A DNA stretch of 64,000 nucleotides from Fibrobacterota bacterium (GTDB lineage Bacteria; Fibrobacterota; Fibrobacteria; UBA5070). The position numbers and the translations under genes were made by a program. Where the stretch lies: positions 310,001 through 374,000 of the forward strand of contig JADKBN010000031.1 in the NCBI GenBank assembly GCA_016715065.1, read 5' to 3'. Under the pieces are notes generated by a model, which made no database searches, was not told the DNA's origin, and saw only the letters and a list, made by a program, of their open reading frames with translations. This document shows positions 9,618-18,589 of this stretch, piece by piece. The first letter of the stretch is position 1. Every line of letters begins with the position of its first letter.

Positions 9618-9920
9618 TTAGGCCTTCTTCGCGACCTTCTTGGCGGCTGCCTTCTTGGGAGCGGCCTTCTTAGGAGCTGCTGCCTTCTTGGGGGCGGCGG
9701 CTTTCTTAGGAGCTGCGGCCTTCTTGGGAGCGGCGACCTTCTTGGCGACGGCCTTCTTGGGAGCTGCCTTCTTGGGGGCGGCGGCCTTCTTGGGAGCTGC
9801 TGCCTTCTTGGGGGCGGCGGCCTTCTTGGGAGCTGCTGCCTTCTTAGGGGCGGCGGCCTTCTTGGGAGCTGCTGCCTTCTTAGGGGCGGCGGCTTTCTTG
9901 GGTGCTGCTTTCTTCGGCAT
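9618..9920 (-). CDS. Histone H1-like, Lys/Ala/Pro-repeat DNA-binding protein
   Basis: A 100-residue protein made almost wholly of Ala, Lys and Pro: fifteen PKK units, mostly spaced as AAAPKK, plus three AKK units, with no acidic residue. This matches the SPKK/PAKKA-type tails of bacterial histone H1-like proteins, which bind DNA in the minor groove and compact the nucleoid. A GGAGGAG six bases before this ATG decides the start; the open frame runs 27 codons further but has no comparable site. It is a stand-alone gene with its own sigma70-type promoter and a strong terminator, suggesting high expression. The repetitive DNA makes repeat number prone to change by slippage. Exact role (compaction versus regulation) is inference. 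Confidence 0.85.
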   Translation of the reverse strand: MPKKAAPKKAAAPKKAAAPKKAAAPKKAAAPKKAAAPKKAAAPKKAAAPKKAAPKKAVAKKVAAPKKAAAPKKAAAPKKAAAPKKAAPKKAAAKKVAKKA

Positions 9921-10024
9921 GGCGTTCTCCTCCGTGGAGTCGCTGATGGTGACAATGGCGCAAAACGCGCCTGTTTGCGGAGTTCTGGCACCCGTTGACA
10001 CCGGTGTAGAACCTTCCTAGTCAA

Positions 10025-10053
10025 ATGATACGCTGGTGTAATCTTCGAGTCAA
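10025..10053 (-). promoter_or_regulatory. Near-consensus sigma70 promoter for the histone-like gene
   Basis: TTGACT, 17 bases, then TATCAT on the minus strand, about 105 bp before the start codon. It is the best -35/-10 match noticed in the window and leaves a leader of roughly 100 nt. Confidence 0.7.
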
Positions 10054-10105
10054 CAGAGATTGACGAATTTTTTTCTGTTTCTTAAGCGATCAGACAATTT
10101 CTGTC

Positions 10106-12739
10106 TCACTTCTTCGGAGCAAGGAGAGCGGCGAGTTCCTGCCGCGCATGCTCGCGGATCGAATCGGCGGCGATTCGTCGGCCATCCGAGCCCGTGAGAT
10201 AGAACGAATCGATGGCTCTGTCGGCTTCCGTCCACACGCGTGCGGAATGGATAACCCATTGTCGCCGCGAAAGATGCGCGGTGAGATCGAACAACAATCC
10301 GAGCCGATCGGGAGCCGTGATGTCCAGCACAGTCCGGTCGTCCGATGCCTGGTCGTGGAACTCCACGGACACTTTCGGGATCATGATCCGCGACACCGCT
10401 CCTTCCCAGCGGCGGATGTAGCCGCGCACCATTTCGTCCAGCTCTTCGAAAGGAAGGTCGCGCGCCTTTCCGATGCGTTCCTCGCAGGCGATGGCAAGAT
10501 CCTCGCCGCCGCGAACCTGCGAAGGGTCGCTTGCGATCACCGAGAACAAGTCGATGGCAAGCCCGTCCACGCGCGTGTACACCTGCGAGGAAGCGATCGA
10601 CAACCCCAGCGTGGTGAGCCCGGCGCAGATGCGCGACAACAGGCCGGGACGATCGGCCATCACCACCGCCAGATCCCAGTGCGAGCCCATGTCGCGCGCC
10701 TTCACGGCGATGCGATGTCGGCTGGACAGCGATTGCACCAGCTCCAGATGGTCGGCCACCTGGCGCGGCGACACCGAGCTCGCGTAGCGCCGTGGAAGAA
10801 GTTTGATGTGCTCCAACACTTCTTCGCGCGGATGCCCGAAGGTCTCCTGAGCCAGCGCCTCGCGACGGGAATCGGAATCGGAATGGGTGGGCTCCTCCAG
10901 CAGTTCCGACATGGCGGTCTCGTAGAGCTTGCGCAACAGACTCGCCTTCCAAGCCGACCATGCATCGGGGTGCACGGAAGACACGTCCGCCCAGGTCAGC
11001 ACGTACAGCGAACGCAACAGGTGTTCGTCGGGGATCTTCGCCAAAAGGTCGCGCAAGGTCTTGGGGTCTTCGATGTCGCGACGTTGGGCCAGGTGGTTCA
11101 ACAGCAGATGGTGCTTCACCAACAGGGACGCCTGCGCGGCTCGCGCCTCCGAGAGGCCCGAATGCAAGCAGTATTCGCGCACGAGCTTCGCGCCGGATTC
11201 GCTGTGGTCGGGGCCCAGACCCTTCCCCACGTCGTGGAACAGCGCGGAGATGAACAACACGTCCACATCTTCGACCGCGGCCAGCTCCTCGCGAAGATGG
11301 GCCAGGACGGGATCCTTGGAAGAAGACAGGGTGGAGATCCGCGTGAGCATCGTCAGCGTATGTTCGTCGGTGGTGTAGACGTGGTAGATGTCGTGTTGGC
11401 TGTGGCAATCGATCCATCGGAAATCAGGAACGATCAGGTCCAACACGCCGATGCGGTGCAATTCGCGGATGGTGGTTCCCTTCGCGCTGGAGGCTTTGGC
11501 GATGTCCAGGAATTTCGCGAGGCAAAGCGAACGATCGATCTCGGAGGGATCGGTCACCGACACGGCTTGTCGAACGAACCACCTCGTGCGGGCACCCACT
11601 CCGACATCCGCCACTTGCGCGGCGCGATGCAAATCCAACACCATCGCGAGGTTGCCCAAGAATGGATTGGCGCCATCGACCGGAACTTCCAGAGCACAGT
11701 CCACCACGGCGAAGCGCGCATCCGGCGAGCGCGGACGGACCTTGCGCCTTTGCTCCTCCTGCAGATCGCAATAGCGCGTGGTCACGGAGTCCACCGTGCG
11801 CACATGGCGATAGAAGTTCTTCTGGAACAGCTCCACGGCTTTCGCCGAACCTTCGTCCTTGTAGCCCAGCGCCGATGCGACCCGTGGTTGTTCTTCGAAT
11901 CCCAGTCGATCGCCTTTCAGTCCGGTCACGTTGTGCAGAGCGATGCGGGCGCGCAGCAAGAACTCGTTGGCGTGGCGCAGTTCCTCCAGCTCTTCCGGAG
12001 CCACGATCCCGGCACGCGCGAGGTCTTCCAAGCCTCGCACGCCATGAAGGATGCCCGCCAGCCACACCAGGGAATGGAGATCGCGCAGACACCCGCGCCC
12101 CTCCTTGAGGTTGGGCTCCAGCATCTGGGCGAGCTGCCCTTGCGAGGCGAGACGCTTCTCGCGCTCCTCGAGCTTTCGCGAGACCAGGAGCTTCTGGCGT
12201 CGACCCGATGGTCGCTCGGAAACGAAATCCGCGAACTCGCGGTAAAGCGCGAAGTTCCCTCCCAAAAACCGCTCCTGCAAGAAGGCGGTGTAGGTCTCCA
12301 CATCGGATTCGGCGGCTTTGCGGCAATCGGGGATGGACCGCACCGCATGACCCACCACCAGTCCCAGATCCCAAAGCGGATAGAGCATCTGCTCGACTTC
12401 CGAGATCACCTCACTGGAAGGTTTTTTGGGAACCAGGATCAAAAGGTCCACATCGCTCTTGGGACAGATCTCCCGGCGACCATAGCCGCCAACAGCCACC
12501 AGGGCGATCTCCCAGGCCTTGCGCGTGGCGTTCATGCGCGACTCCAGCTGGGTGCGCAAAAGGGCGTCCAGGAGGTCCGATGCCCGTGCGGAAGAGGCCA
12601 CGGCGGATTCGCCGCTTTCGAAGGAGGCACGGATCAGAGCTCTCTCTTCCTCCAACAGAGCGCGCAGCGCCGCCAACCGATCGGACGGATTTTGGATGCG
12701 AAAGAAGACCTGACGAAACCGCGTCGAGAGATTGTTCAT
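10106..12739 (-). CDS. glnD: Bifunctional [protein-PII] uridylyltransferase / uridylyl-removing enzyme
   Basis: Full-length GlnD (877 residues; family about 850-900). The nucleotidyltransferase motif GGYGRREICPKSDVDLL sits at residues 84-100. A central HD phosphohydrolase domain carries FHDVGKG near 501-507 for removal of UMP from PII. Two C-terminal ACT domains, about 688-760 and 800-877 (VVMADRPGLLSRI; ITAPDRLGLLFDL), are the glutamine sensors. Established role: uridylylates PII at Tyr51 when glutamine is low and reverses this when it is high. The matching PII gene is in this window on the same strand. glnD is the last gene of a six-gene minus-strand run, 27 bases after the preceding stop. 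GAGAGGG lies 12 bases before the ATG, a rather long spacing. Confidence 0.95.
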   Translation of the reverse strand: MNNLSTRFRQVFFRIQNPSDRLAALRALLEEERALIRASFESGESAVASSARASDLLDALLRTQLESRMNATRKAWEIALVAVGGYGRREICPKSDVDLLILVPKKPSSEVISEVEQMLYPLWDLGLVVGHAVRSIPDCRKAAESDVETYTAFLQERFLGGNFALYREFADFVSERPSGRRQKLLVSRKLEEREKRLASQGQLAQMLEPNLKEGRGCLRDLHSLVWLAGILHGVRGLEDLARAGIVAPEELEELRHANEFLLRARIALHNVTGLKGDRLGFEEQPRVASALGYKDEGSAKAVELFQKNFYRHVRTVDSVTTRYCDLQEEQRRKVRPRSPDARFAVVDCALEVPVDGANPFLGNLAMVLDLHRAAQVADVGVGARTRWFVRQAVSVTDPSEIDRSLCLAKFLDIAKASSAKGTTIRELHRIGVLDLIVPDFRWIDCHSQHDIYHVYTTDEHTLTMLTRISTLSSSKDPVLAHLREELAAVEDVDVLFISALFHDVGKGLGPDHSESGAKLVREYCLHSGLSEARAAQASLLVKHHLLLNHLAQRRDIEDPKTLRDLLAKIPDEHLLRSLYVLTWADVSSVHPDAWSAWKASLLRKLYETAMSELLEEPTHSDSDSRREALAQETFGHPREEVLEHIKLLPRRYASSVSPRQVADHLELVQSLSSRHRIAVKARDMGSHWDLAVVMADRPGLLSRICAGLTTLGLSIASSQVYTRVDGLAIDLFSVIASDPSQVRGGEDLAIACEERIGKARDLPFEELDEMVRGYIRRWEGAVSRIMIPKVSVEFHDQASDDRTVLDITAPDRLGLLFDLTAHLSRRQWVIHSARVWTEADRAIDSFYLTGSDGRRIAADSIREHARQELAALLAPKK

Positions 12740-12766
12740 CTCCAGAAATTACCCTCTCGTGGGCGA

Positions 12767-13249
12767 TTATTTGCCTTCCGAGAGCTTCCGGAGCGTATCG
12801 ATGCGCGCATCCTTGAGCTTGCGCTTGGCGGCAAGCCACGCAAGATCCTTCAACTCGCGGACCTCGCCGACGGAAAATTGATAGCGCCCGGCCAAAAGGA
12901 GGATCCGGGAGTCCAGCGAATCCAGCGCCTTGAGATGATGTGCGGAAAGCGACTTGCGCAACACGGCGGGATCGGTCGCCAACAGCGATCCCCAATAAAG
13001 AGATGCCGAGGTTTCCGGTTGGTTGGCCTGCACGCACTTGCGTCGCAAGACGGGAAGGTCTCCGCGAAACCATGCCTGCTGGCACACGCTTTCGATGTCC
13101 TTGCCAAGCGCCTTGGCAGCAGATGCCACCTTGGCTTGTGGCGCAGGACGATCCTCTTTCGCCGGCTTGGCCGAAGGGCTTTCCTTGGTTGGCGTCTTGG
13201 CGGTCAGCTGCGAGGCGAACAACAGCATCAAAACCCAACCCCATCTCAC
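12767..13249 (-). CDS. Small exported protein of unknown function
   Basis: A 160-residue protein. I use the GTG start because it overlaps the preceding stop as GTGA and has GGAG eight bases upstream; the longer open frame is a shadow of the previous gene. A signal-like N-terminus (WGWVLMLLFASQLTAK) is followed by a Lys/Pro-rich linker. Then comes a helical domain with three cysteines (ESVCQQAW, LRRKCVQ region) and repeated leucines. No family recognised. Coupled translation with the exported protein upstream suggests the two act together, perhaps in the envelope; that is inference. Confidence 0.65.
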   Translation of the reverse strand: MRWGWVLMLLFASQLTAKTPTKESPSAKPAKEDRPAPQAKVASAAKALGKDIESVCQQAWFRGDLPVLRRKCVQANQPETSASLYWGSLLATDPAVLRKSLSAHHLKALDSLDSRILLLAGRYQFSVGEVRELKDLAWLAAKRKLKDARIDTLRKLSEGK

Positions 13250-14277
13250 GGAACGATCTCCAATCGACGTCGTCCCATGGGGTCCACGCTGGCCTTGAGT
13301 TTGGCACCGCGCACGAAATCGAACCCGGGCGCAGGCGTCGGAAGCTTGGACAACGAATCGGACAACTTCTTGAAGTCCATGCCGGGAAGCGATCGGGCAA
13401 GCCACGCCGACATCGGAAACGACAACACGGGCTCGACCGGCCCGAGGAGATTCCGCGCCGCGAGATCGGCATCGGCGGCAATCCAGGCGCCGAGCAGATC
13501 GGCGAACTCGCGCGGATTGTCGGATCTCAGCGAATCCCAGCTCCATTCGGGAGACCACCAGGGACCACCCTGCCACGTGGCTTCCAGGCGATCCCAGGAG
13601 TTCGTGGCGCCGGTGCGTCGGAACACCCAGCGCTGCCCTTTGGGAGCGGTCAGTTCCATCACGCAATCCCCGCCACCACCTTTGCAGGGATTGACGGAAG
13701 CGACCTCCAAGCCACGCTGGCGGGCCATCGAACGCAGGCCTTCGGTGGTCACGCCCTTGGCCAGTCCCGGCTCGGCGATTTTCGCGTGGGGCACAGCGCC
13801 CAGTGCACCGATGCGAAGCCTCGTGGTTCCATGGGACACCCAGGTGGCGGCCGCGAGATTGGGCACGCAGGTGTGGCATAGGAAACCCTGGGCGGCGGTC
13901 GCTTCCATGCCTTTCAGGAAAGCCGCCGGGAGGGCATCCGGGTCGGTTTCCGTCCATTCCTGGTTCCCCGACAACCCATCCAGGATTCCCCAAAAAGCTT
14001 CTTCTGGCAGATCGGTTTCGCGCGGCCCCGATTCACCCCACCACGACAAGAAACGAACCGAGCCGTCCTTGGCGCTATCGGCCCTCACCAGCACCCGTTG
14101 GGATCCTTTGGCCAGCGCCTTGGAAGTCCACGTGCCTACTCGAGGCGCCCCAACCGCTTGCAGGTCCCAGCGGCGACGCAAGGCATCCATGTTGGCAGGC
14201 CAGCCCGTGGCCGCGCAGGCGGTTTGGGCAGCGGCACCGATCAGCCCAAGGCAAAGGAAGAGTCTCCAACCGCTCAC
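13246..14277 (-). CDS. Exported protein of unknown function
   Basis: A 343-residue protein. The GTG start overlaps the hpt stop as GTGA, and the upstream extension of the frame reads as a shadow of hpt. A signal peptide (WRLFLCLGLIGAAAQTACA) is evident, so the product is periplasmic or outer-membrane. It is tryptophan-rich, with paired cysteines (LCHTC near residue 135; PCKGGGGDC near 205) that could form disulphides. Several motifs recall bacterial lipoproteins and anchoring proteins, but no family was recognised. Its stop overlaps the next exported protein's GTG, so the two are translationally coupled. Confidence 0.7.
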   Translation of the reverse strand: MSGWRLFLCLGLIGAAAQTACAATGWPANMDALRRRWDLQAVGAPRVGTWTSKALAKGSQRVLVRADSAKDGSVRFLSWWGESGPRETDLPEEAFWGILDGLSGNQEWTETDPDALPAAFLKGMEATAAQGFLCHTCVPNLAAATWVSHGTTRLRIGALGAVPHAKIAEPGLAKGVTTEGLRSMARQRGLEVASVNPCKGGGGDCVMELTAPKGQRWVFRRTGATNSWDRLEATWQGGPWWSPEWSWDSLRSDNPREFADLLGAWIAADADLAARNLLGPVEPVLSFPMSAWLARSLPGMDFKKLSDSLSKLPTPAPGFDFVRGAKLKASVDPMGRRRLEIVP

Positions 14278-14810
14278 GCGGCTTCCTCCGCCGGAAGCTG
14301 GGCGATGTAGGGAAGGTTCCGGTAGCGCTCGGCGTGATCCAATCCGTAACCCACGACAAAGACATCCGGAACCTGGAACCCAAAAAAATCGGGCTTCACC
14401 TCGGCCTGCCTGCGAGCGGGCTTGTCCAGCAGGAAACACCCTCGCACCGAGAGCGCTTCGTGGTCCATCAGCCATTGGCGCAAGGCCAGGTAGGTGTTGC
14501 CGGTATCCAGAATATCGTCGACCACCAGCACATGGCGGTCAGAGATCCGTTCGGGATCCGGAACGACCAGTTCAGGCTCGGTCCTCGCCCGGGTGGCATC
14601 GCCGTAGGAGCGCGAGCGGGCGAACTCGAGCTCGAAGGGATTGCGCAGCTCGCGCATCAGATCGGCGGTGAAGACCACCGCGCCTTTCAGCACACTCAGT
14701 AAAACAAAGGACTCGCCATCGTAATGGCGATCGATTTCCTTGGCCACCTGCGCCACGCGGGCGGTGATCTGGCGCGCCTGGAGGATCGGAGCCAGGGCTG
14801 GTTGGTTCAA
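14274..14810 (-). CDS. hpt: Hypoxanthine phosphoribosyltransferase
   Basis: A 178-residue purine-salvage enzyme converting hypoxanthine (and usually guanine) plus PRPP to the nucleotide. The PRPP-binding loop VLVVDDILDTGNT is at residues 94-106, preceded by SVLKGAVVFTADLMR and the SYG flexible loop. The start is TTG: it overlaps the GH57 stop as TTGA and has GGAGG eight bases upstream. This gives a normal family length, whereas the farther ATG would add 25 non-homologous residues. It lies in the middle of the GT4-GH57-hpt-exported-exported-glnD run, an unusual setting for hpt, which is often beside tilS or ftsH. Confidence 0.92.
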   Translation of the reverse strand: MNQPALAPILQARQITARVAQVAKEIDRHYDGESFVLLSVLKGAVVFTADLMRELRNPFELEFARSRSYGDATRARTEPELVVPDPERISDRHVLVVDDILDTGNTYLALRQWLMDHEALSVRGCFLLDKPARRQAEVKPDFFGFQVPDVFVVGYGLDHAERYRNLPYIAQLPAEEAA

Positions 14811-17284
14811 TCTCTCTTCCTCCAATGTTCGGCTTCCCGCTCGAGAGTCATGTCGAAGTTCAAGCGCTCGAGCACGGTGATCCAAAGCAACGCGGCAGCA
14901 TGTTCCGCAGGGGTAAGGTTTTTTTGGCGCAACAGCGGGCGCAAGCGTTGTTCACGCAAGTTCCAGCCCGCGTTCTCCAAGGGGGCCTTGGACACAGGGA
15001 TCTTGGCTGCATCGGCCAGGTCCAGCAGGATGCAAAGCGCATCGGCTTCCAAGGTGTCGGCATCGGACGCCACGCGGGCCATCCGACTCCGCAGGGATCT
15101 GTCCAAGTGGTCGCCGGCGATCACGGAAGAGAGCACGATCCCCAGCCTCTTGGATTCTTCCAGGGCTTCGCAGATCTCCGCCACGAGCTTGCGATCCGGG
15201 CGTTCCAGGGTGATCCGCACGGCGTCGCGCAGACGATGCTCCAACAGGACCTGGCGAGGGAACAACAGGAAGGTGGGAGACTGCACTCCCAGACTCGCGA
15301 GATCCTCTCGAGCATCCTCGCTTTGGAGATCCAAGGCTTCGTGCAGTGGACGCAAATCGTCCAGGGCGCGACGCAAGCGGCGATCCGCCAAGTCGCGGCG
15401 CCAGTCCAGCACGAGGTCGGAGAGCCGGAAAGGCCGGCAGATCCAGGCCCGTTCCACCGCTTTGACCAACGCCTCGCCGGAAAGGCTCCAATCCACCGCG
15501 GGAAGCTTGGGGCCCTCTTCCAGGATGCGCACTTCCGGTGGTCGTTGGGCCTTTTGCCAGGCCAGCACCCGAAGCACCGTCACCTGGTCGAACCCAGGCT
15601 CGCGCACCCGCATGCGCCCCACGCGCACGCCTTGGGAAGGCGATGACATTTCTTGTTCCACCAGGTGCGGGAACAGCGCGACAGGCTCTTCGCCTTCGGG
15701 AGTCTCCACCAGGTGTTCGAACGCGGTATGGGCGGCGACCATGTGTTCCACCGGCCACGGGGGACGGACCCAATTTTCCCAGATCCAGCGGCCGGTGCGA
15801 TTCTCCACGTTGGAGACCGCTCCATCCAGGATCGCGAGGATCCCCTTCTCCGGCGAAGGCCTGCCCAACATTTCCAGCAGCTCGCAGGCCCGACGCGCGT
15901 AGCGCATGTTCTGGACCGGCTCCAACCCGCCGAGGTCGTCGAAAAACCACGCGCAGCTGGTCAGACAGAACTGTCCCATGCGCACCAACTCCATGAGCCG
16001 CTGCGCATCACTGGCCCCCGCCGATCCCAGTCCGGAAAGCAAGTGGCGCTCCCGCCAATCGGCTAGCGTGCAACCGCCGGAACGTGTCGCGATCCAATCG
16101 GCGCGGGCGGCCCAGGGATCCCGAAACAGCTTGGCGGCCAGCTCGTCCCAGGCCACCTCGACATGGTCGCGGCACAGGGCCATCGCCTGTCGCAGGGGGG
16201 TGCGCCACGCCTGGGTCCAGCCCTCCTGGCCTCCGGTGCGGCAACCGCAGTCGCGATGCCAGCGTCCCGTGCCGTGGGCGCACGACCAGGCGGTCCCTTC
16301 GCCATGGGCGTTCTTGAGACGCACCTCGTGGATGGGGGGACGGATCTTCAGGAAATGTCCGAAATTGCACGGCACCACTCCATGGGCCGGACAAAGATCC
16401 TGGAAGAGGTAGGCCAGCGCCATGTCCCCGAAGGCTTCGTGGTGGCCGTACGATTCGCCATCGGTGGCCACCGACACCAGCCGGGGCTCGGGCCGCGCGG
16501 GATCCCACGCCGAGCGCAATCGTTCGAAGTACCCGTGCGCATCGCGCAGGAGGTGCTCGAAGCCGACGGCCGCGGACACGGGTCCGTCGTAGAAGAACAC
16601 GTCCAGGTGGCCCTTGGTCAGGGGTTCGCCGTTTTCGTCCAAAGGGAAGATCCGGTACGGCCGACCAGGATCGATGGAGCCATCGGAAACATCGGTCCAG
16701 ATCTCGCCCTGGAAGGGACGGATGCGATCGGCTTGCGTGGGGGCGAGGATGGTGAACTTCACGCCGCACTCGATCAGGTCCACCACGGTTTCCATGTCGA
16801 TGGCAGTCTCTGCCAGCCACATGGCTTCCGCATCGCGGCCGAAGCGTTCCTTGAAGTCGCGAAGGCCCCACAGGATCTGGGTGCGCCGATCGCGCTTGGT
16901 GCCCAAAGGCAGGATGGCGTGGTTGTAGCACTGGGCGATCGCGTTGCCGTGACCCTCCTGGTCTTGGATGGACTGGCGGTCGGCTTCCAGGATGCGCGCC
17001 CAGGTCTCCGGATCGTTCTCCACGATCCAATCGATCAGGGTGGGACCGAAGTTGAACGACATGTAGCGGTAGTTGTTGGACAACGCGCGGATGCGTCCCC
17101 AGCCATCCAACAGGCGCGATGCGCCGTTGGGCGCATAGCACTCGGCGCTGATGCGGGAGTTCCAATCGTGGTGGGGCGCGGCGGAGCCCTGGGCCTCCAC
17201 GCGACCCGTCCATGGGTTCTCGCGCGGAGGTTGGTAGAAGTGGCCATGGATGGCCAGCCGCATCATGTGTTGATTCGCACTCAT
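14807..17284 (-). CDS. GH57-family glycoside hydrolase with DUF3536 (alpha-amylase/alpha-mannosidase-like)
   Basis: An 825-residue cytoplasmic protein with no signal peptide. The N-terminus has the GH57 block HGHFYQPPRENPW, followed by FNFGPTLIDW, a QCYNHAILPL block, and AMWLAETAIDMET. The glutamate in WLAETA is the expected nucleophile region, and SVATDGESYGHHEAFGDMAL holds the later conserved Asp/Glu/His cluster. The C-terminal half matches the DUF3536 extension seen in this GH57 branch. The substrate is probably an alpha-glucan such as glycogen; the exact activity is not settled for the branch. It follows the GT4 gene by 46 bases and overlaps hpt by four, so it is cotranscribed with both. 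No good Shine-Dalgarno precedes this ATG; an internal ATG pair at codons 7-8 is an alternative. Confidence 0.88.
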   Translation of the reverse strand: MSANQHMMRLAIHGHFYQPPRENPWTGRVEAQGSAAPHHDWNSRISAECYAPNGASRLLDGWGRIRALSNNYRYMSFNFGPTLIDWIVENDPETWARILEADRQSIQDQEGHGNAIAQCYNHAILPLGTKRDRRTQILWGLRDFKERFGRDAEAMWLAETAIDMETVVDLIECGVKFTILAPTQADRIRPFQGEIWTDVSDGSIDPGRPYRIFPLDENGEPLTKGHLDVFFYDGPVSAAVGFEHLLRDAHGYFERLRSAWDPARPEPRLVSVATDGESYGHHEAFGDMALAYLFQDLCPAHGVVPCNFGHFLKIRPPIHEVRLKNAHGEGTAWSCAHGTGRWHRDCGCRTGGQEGWTQAWRTPLRQAMALCRDHVEVAWDELAAKLFRDPWAARADWIATRSGGCTLADWRERHLLSGLGSAGASDAQRLMELVRMGQFCLTSCAWFFDDLGGLEPVQNMRYARRACELLEMLGRPSPEKGILAILDGAVSNVENRTGRWIWENWVRPPWPVEHMVAAHTAFEHLVETPEGEEPVALFPHLVEQEMSSPSQGVRVGRMRVREPGFDQVTVLRVLAWQKAQRPPEVRILEEGPKLPAVDWSLSGEALVKAVERAWICRPFRLSDLVLDWRRDLADRRLRRALDDLRPLHEALDLQSEDAREDLASLGVQSPTFLLFPRQVLLEHRLRDAVRITLERPDRKLVAEICEALEESKRLGIVLSSVIAGDHLDRSLRSRMARVASDADTLEADALCILLDLADAAKIPVSKAPLENAGWNLREQRLRPLLRQKNLTPAEHAAALLWITVLERLNFDMTLEREAEHWRKRD

Positions 17285-17330
17285 CTTGCGGGGATTTTAG
17301 CAATTGTTCCGCCCGAACGCTTGCTTCTCT

Positions 17331-18491
17331 TCAGACTCCGCGTTTGCCGGAGAGGACACTCCGGTAGATTCCCTCGATCTTTTGGAGGAACAACTCCGGC
17401 GAATGTCTCTGCCGGATTCCGTCCTGGGCGTTTTTCGCGGCGCCGCGGCGATCGAATCCCTGGGAGATCAACCTTCCCAACAACCGCGACCAACCTTCGA
17501 CGCTGTTTCGGTCCACCAGGTACCCGTTGCGTCCGTCTTCGATCAGATCCGGATAGCCGCCCACGCGCGAAGCGGCCACCGGACAGCCTTCGCGCATGGC
17601 CTCCAGCACGAACACGGGAGCATTTTCCACCCACAAGCTGGGAAGCACGGCAAGGTGCGCCGCCCGGCACTCGCGCAAGACCTGGTCGCGACCGATCTTC
17701 CCCAGCCATACGACCTTGTCCTCGAGGCCCAGCGTGCGCGACAGCGACCGCAGGTCCCCGACCGCTCCGCCATCGCCAGCGATGCGAAGTCGAACGTCGT
17801 GTCCCATGGCCATGGCCCGCATCAAAACATCCAACCCTTTCTCCCGCTCGATGCGCCCGGCATGGAACATCGTGAAGACTCCTTGGGGCTGGTCTATCGG
17901 TTGCGGGTCGGGTGAATCGATGAACAACGGCAGGGCGTGGCTGGGCACTCCGGGATAGACACGTTCCACCCAGCGGGCGAGGAATTCGGAAGGCGCGGTG
18001 AAGGCGGCGACGGTCCGTTTCAGGACGGGAATTTGCAGGGTCAGTTTGACCAGGTTGAACCGTCTGTAAAGATCCAAGGCGACCGTCGTGCTGCGCTGGC
18101 ACTTGCTGGAAAAGCACCAGGGTCCCACTCCTCGCTGGCAAACCTCCCCATCGGGACGCAGCATCCATCCTTCCGGACAGACGGCGCCGAAATCATGTTG
18201 CGTGCATACGACCGGGATGCCCAGCATCCGAGCGGCCAAAAAAGGCGCCACCGACCAGACGAGGTTGTATTTGTGGACATGGACGATGTCCGGCGCGAAC
18301 GCTTTCATGCGCCGCCAAGCCAGCCACAGCAACCACGGATTGAACATGCGGGAGGCGTAGTGGATGGGGTGGCGCGAGCCCAGGAGAAGCTCCGTGTGGT
18401 GGCCGCAAGCGCCCAGCAGACGCTCCAACGCGTACAGATGGACTTCCGCTCCTCCACCCGATGGGTAATCGTTGACCAGTAGAATCCGCAT
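17331..18491 (-). CDS. Glycosyltransferase family 4 (GT-B fold)
   Basis: A 386-residue protein beginning MRILLVNDYPSGGGAEVHL, the usual GT4 opening with the glycine-rich acceptor loop. The middle has DIVHVHKYNLVWSVAP. The C-terminal Rossmann half has HAGRIEREKGLDVL, IAGDGG and the EX7E-like donor site LPSLWVENAPVFVLEAM. It transfers an activated sugar onto a surface glycan, probably at the cytoplasmic face. A CX2-3-spaced cysteine segment (QRGVGPWCFSSKC) is typical of one GT4 branch. The 46 codons before this ATG are non-homologous. It is the first gene of the operon running to glnD and is divergent from two methyltransferase genes. Sugar and acceptor cannot be told from sequence. Confidence 0.88.
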   Translation of the reverse strand: MRILLVNDYPSGGGAEVHLYALERLLGACGHHTELLLGSRHPIHYASRMFNPWLLWLAWRRMKAFAPDIVHVHKYNLVWSVAPFLAARMLGIPVVCTQHDFGAVCPEGWMLRPDGEVCQRGVGPWCFSSKCQRSTTVALDLYRRFNLVKLTLQIPVLKRTVAAFTAPSEFLARWVERVYPGVPSHALPLFIDSPDPQPIDQPQGVFTMFHAGRIEREKGLDVLMRAMAMGHDVRLRIAGDGGAVGDLRSLSRTLGLEDKVVWLGKIGRDQVLRECRAAHLAVLPSLWVENAPVFVLEAMREGCPVAASRVGGYPDLIEDGRNGYLVDRNSVEGWSRLLGRLISQGFDRRGAAKNAQDGIRQRHSPELFLQKIEGIYRSVLSGKRGV

Positions 18492-18589
18492 CGATGAACG
18501 GCGAGGTAGAAAACCTACCCGCACCTCGCGACAACAGCCTTTGCCGATGCTGGTGCCTCGATCCGGGAAGGAACGTCTAATTTTGGTGG

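Noticed and set aside
9640..9910. Regular short repeats considered as a CRISPR array
   Set aside because: Unit length matches AAAPKK codons in frame, with no unique spacers.
9640..10020. Plus-strand FLGAAA-repeat open frame
   Set aside because: Antisense of the PKK repeats; it has no ribosome-binding site, while the minus frame has promoter, GGAGGAG and terminator.
10148..14671. 1507-codon plus-strand open frame
   Set aside because: Antisense shadow of glnD, the two exported genes and hpt in GC-rich sequence; composition is His/Arg/Gln-rich and matches no fold.
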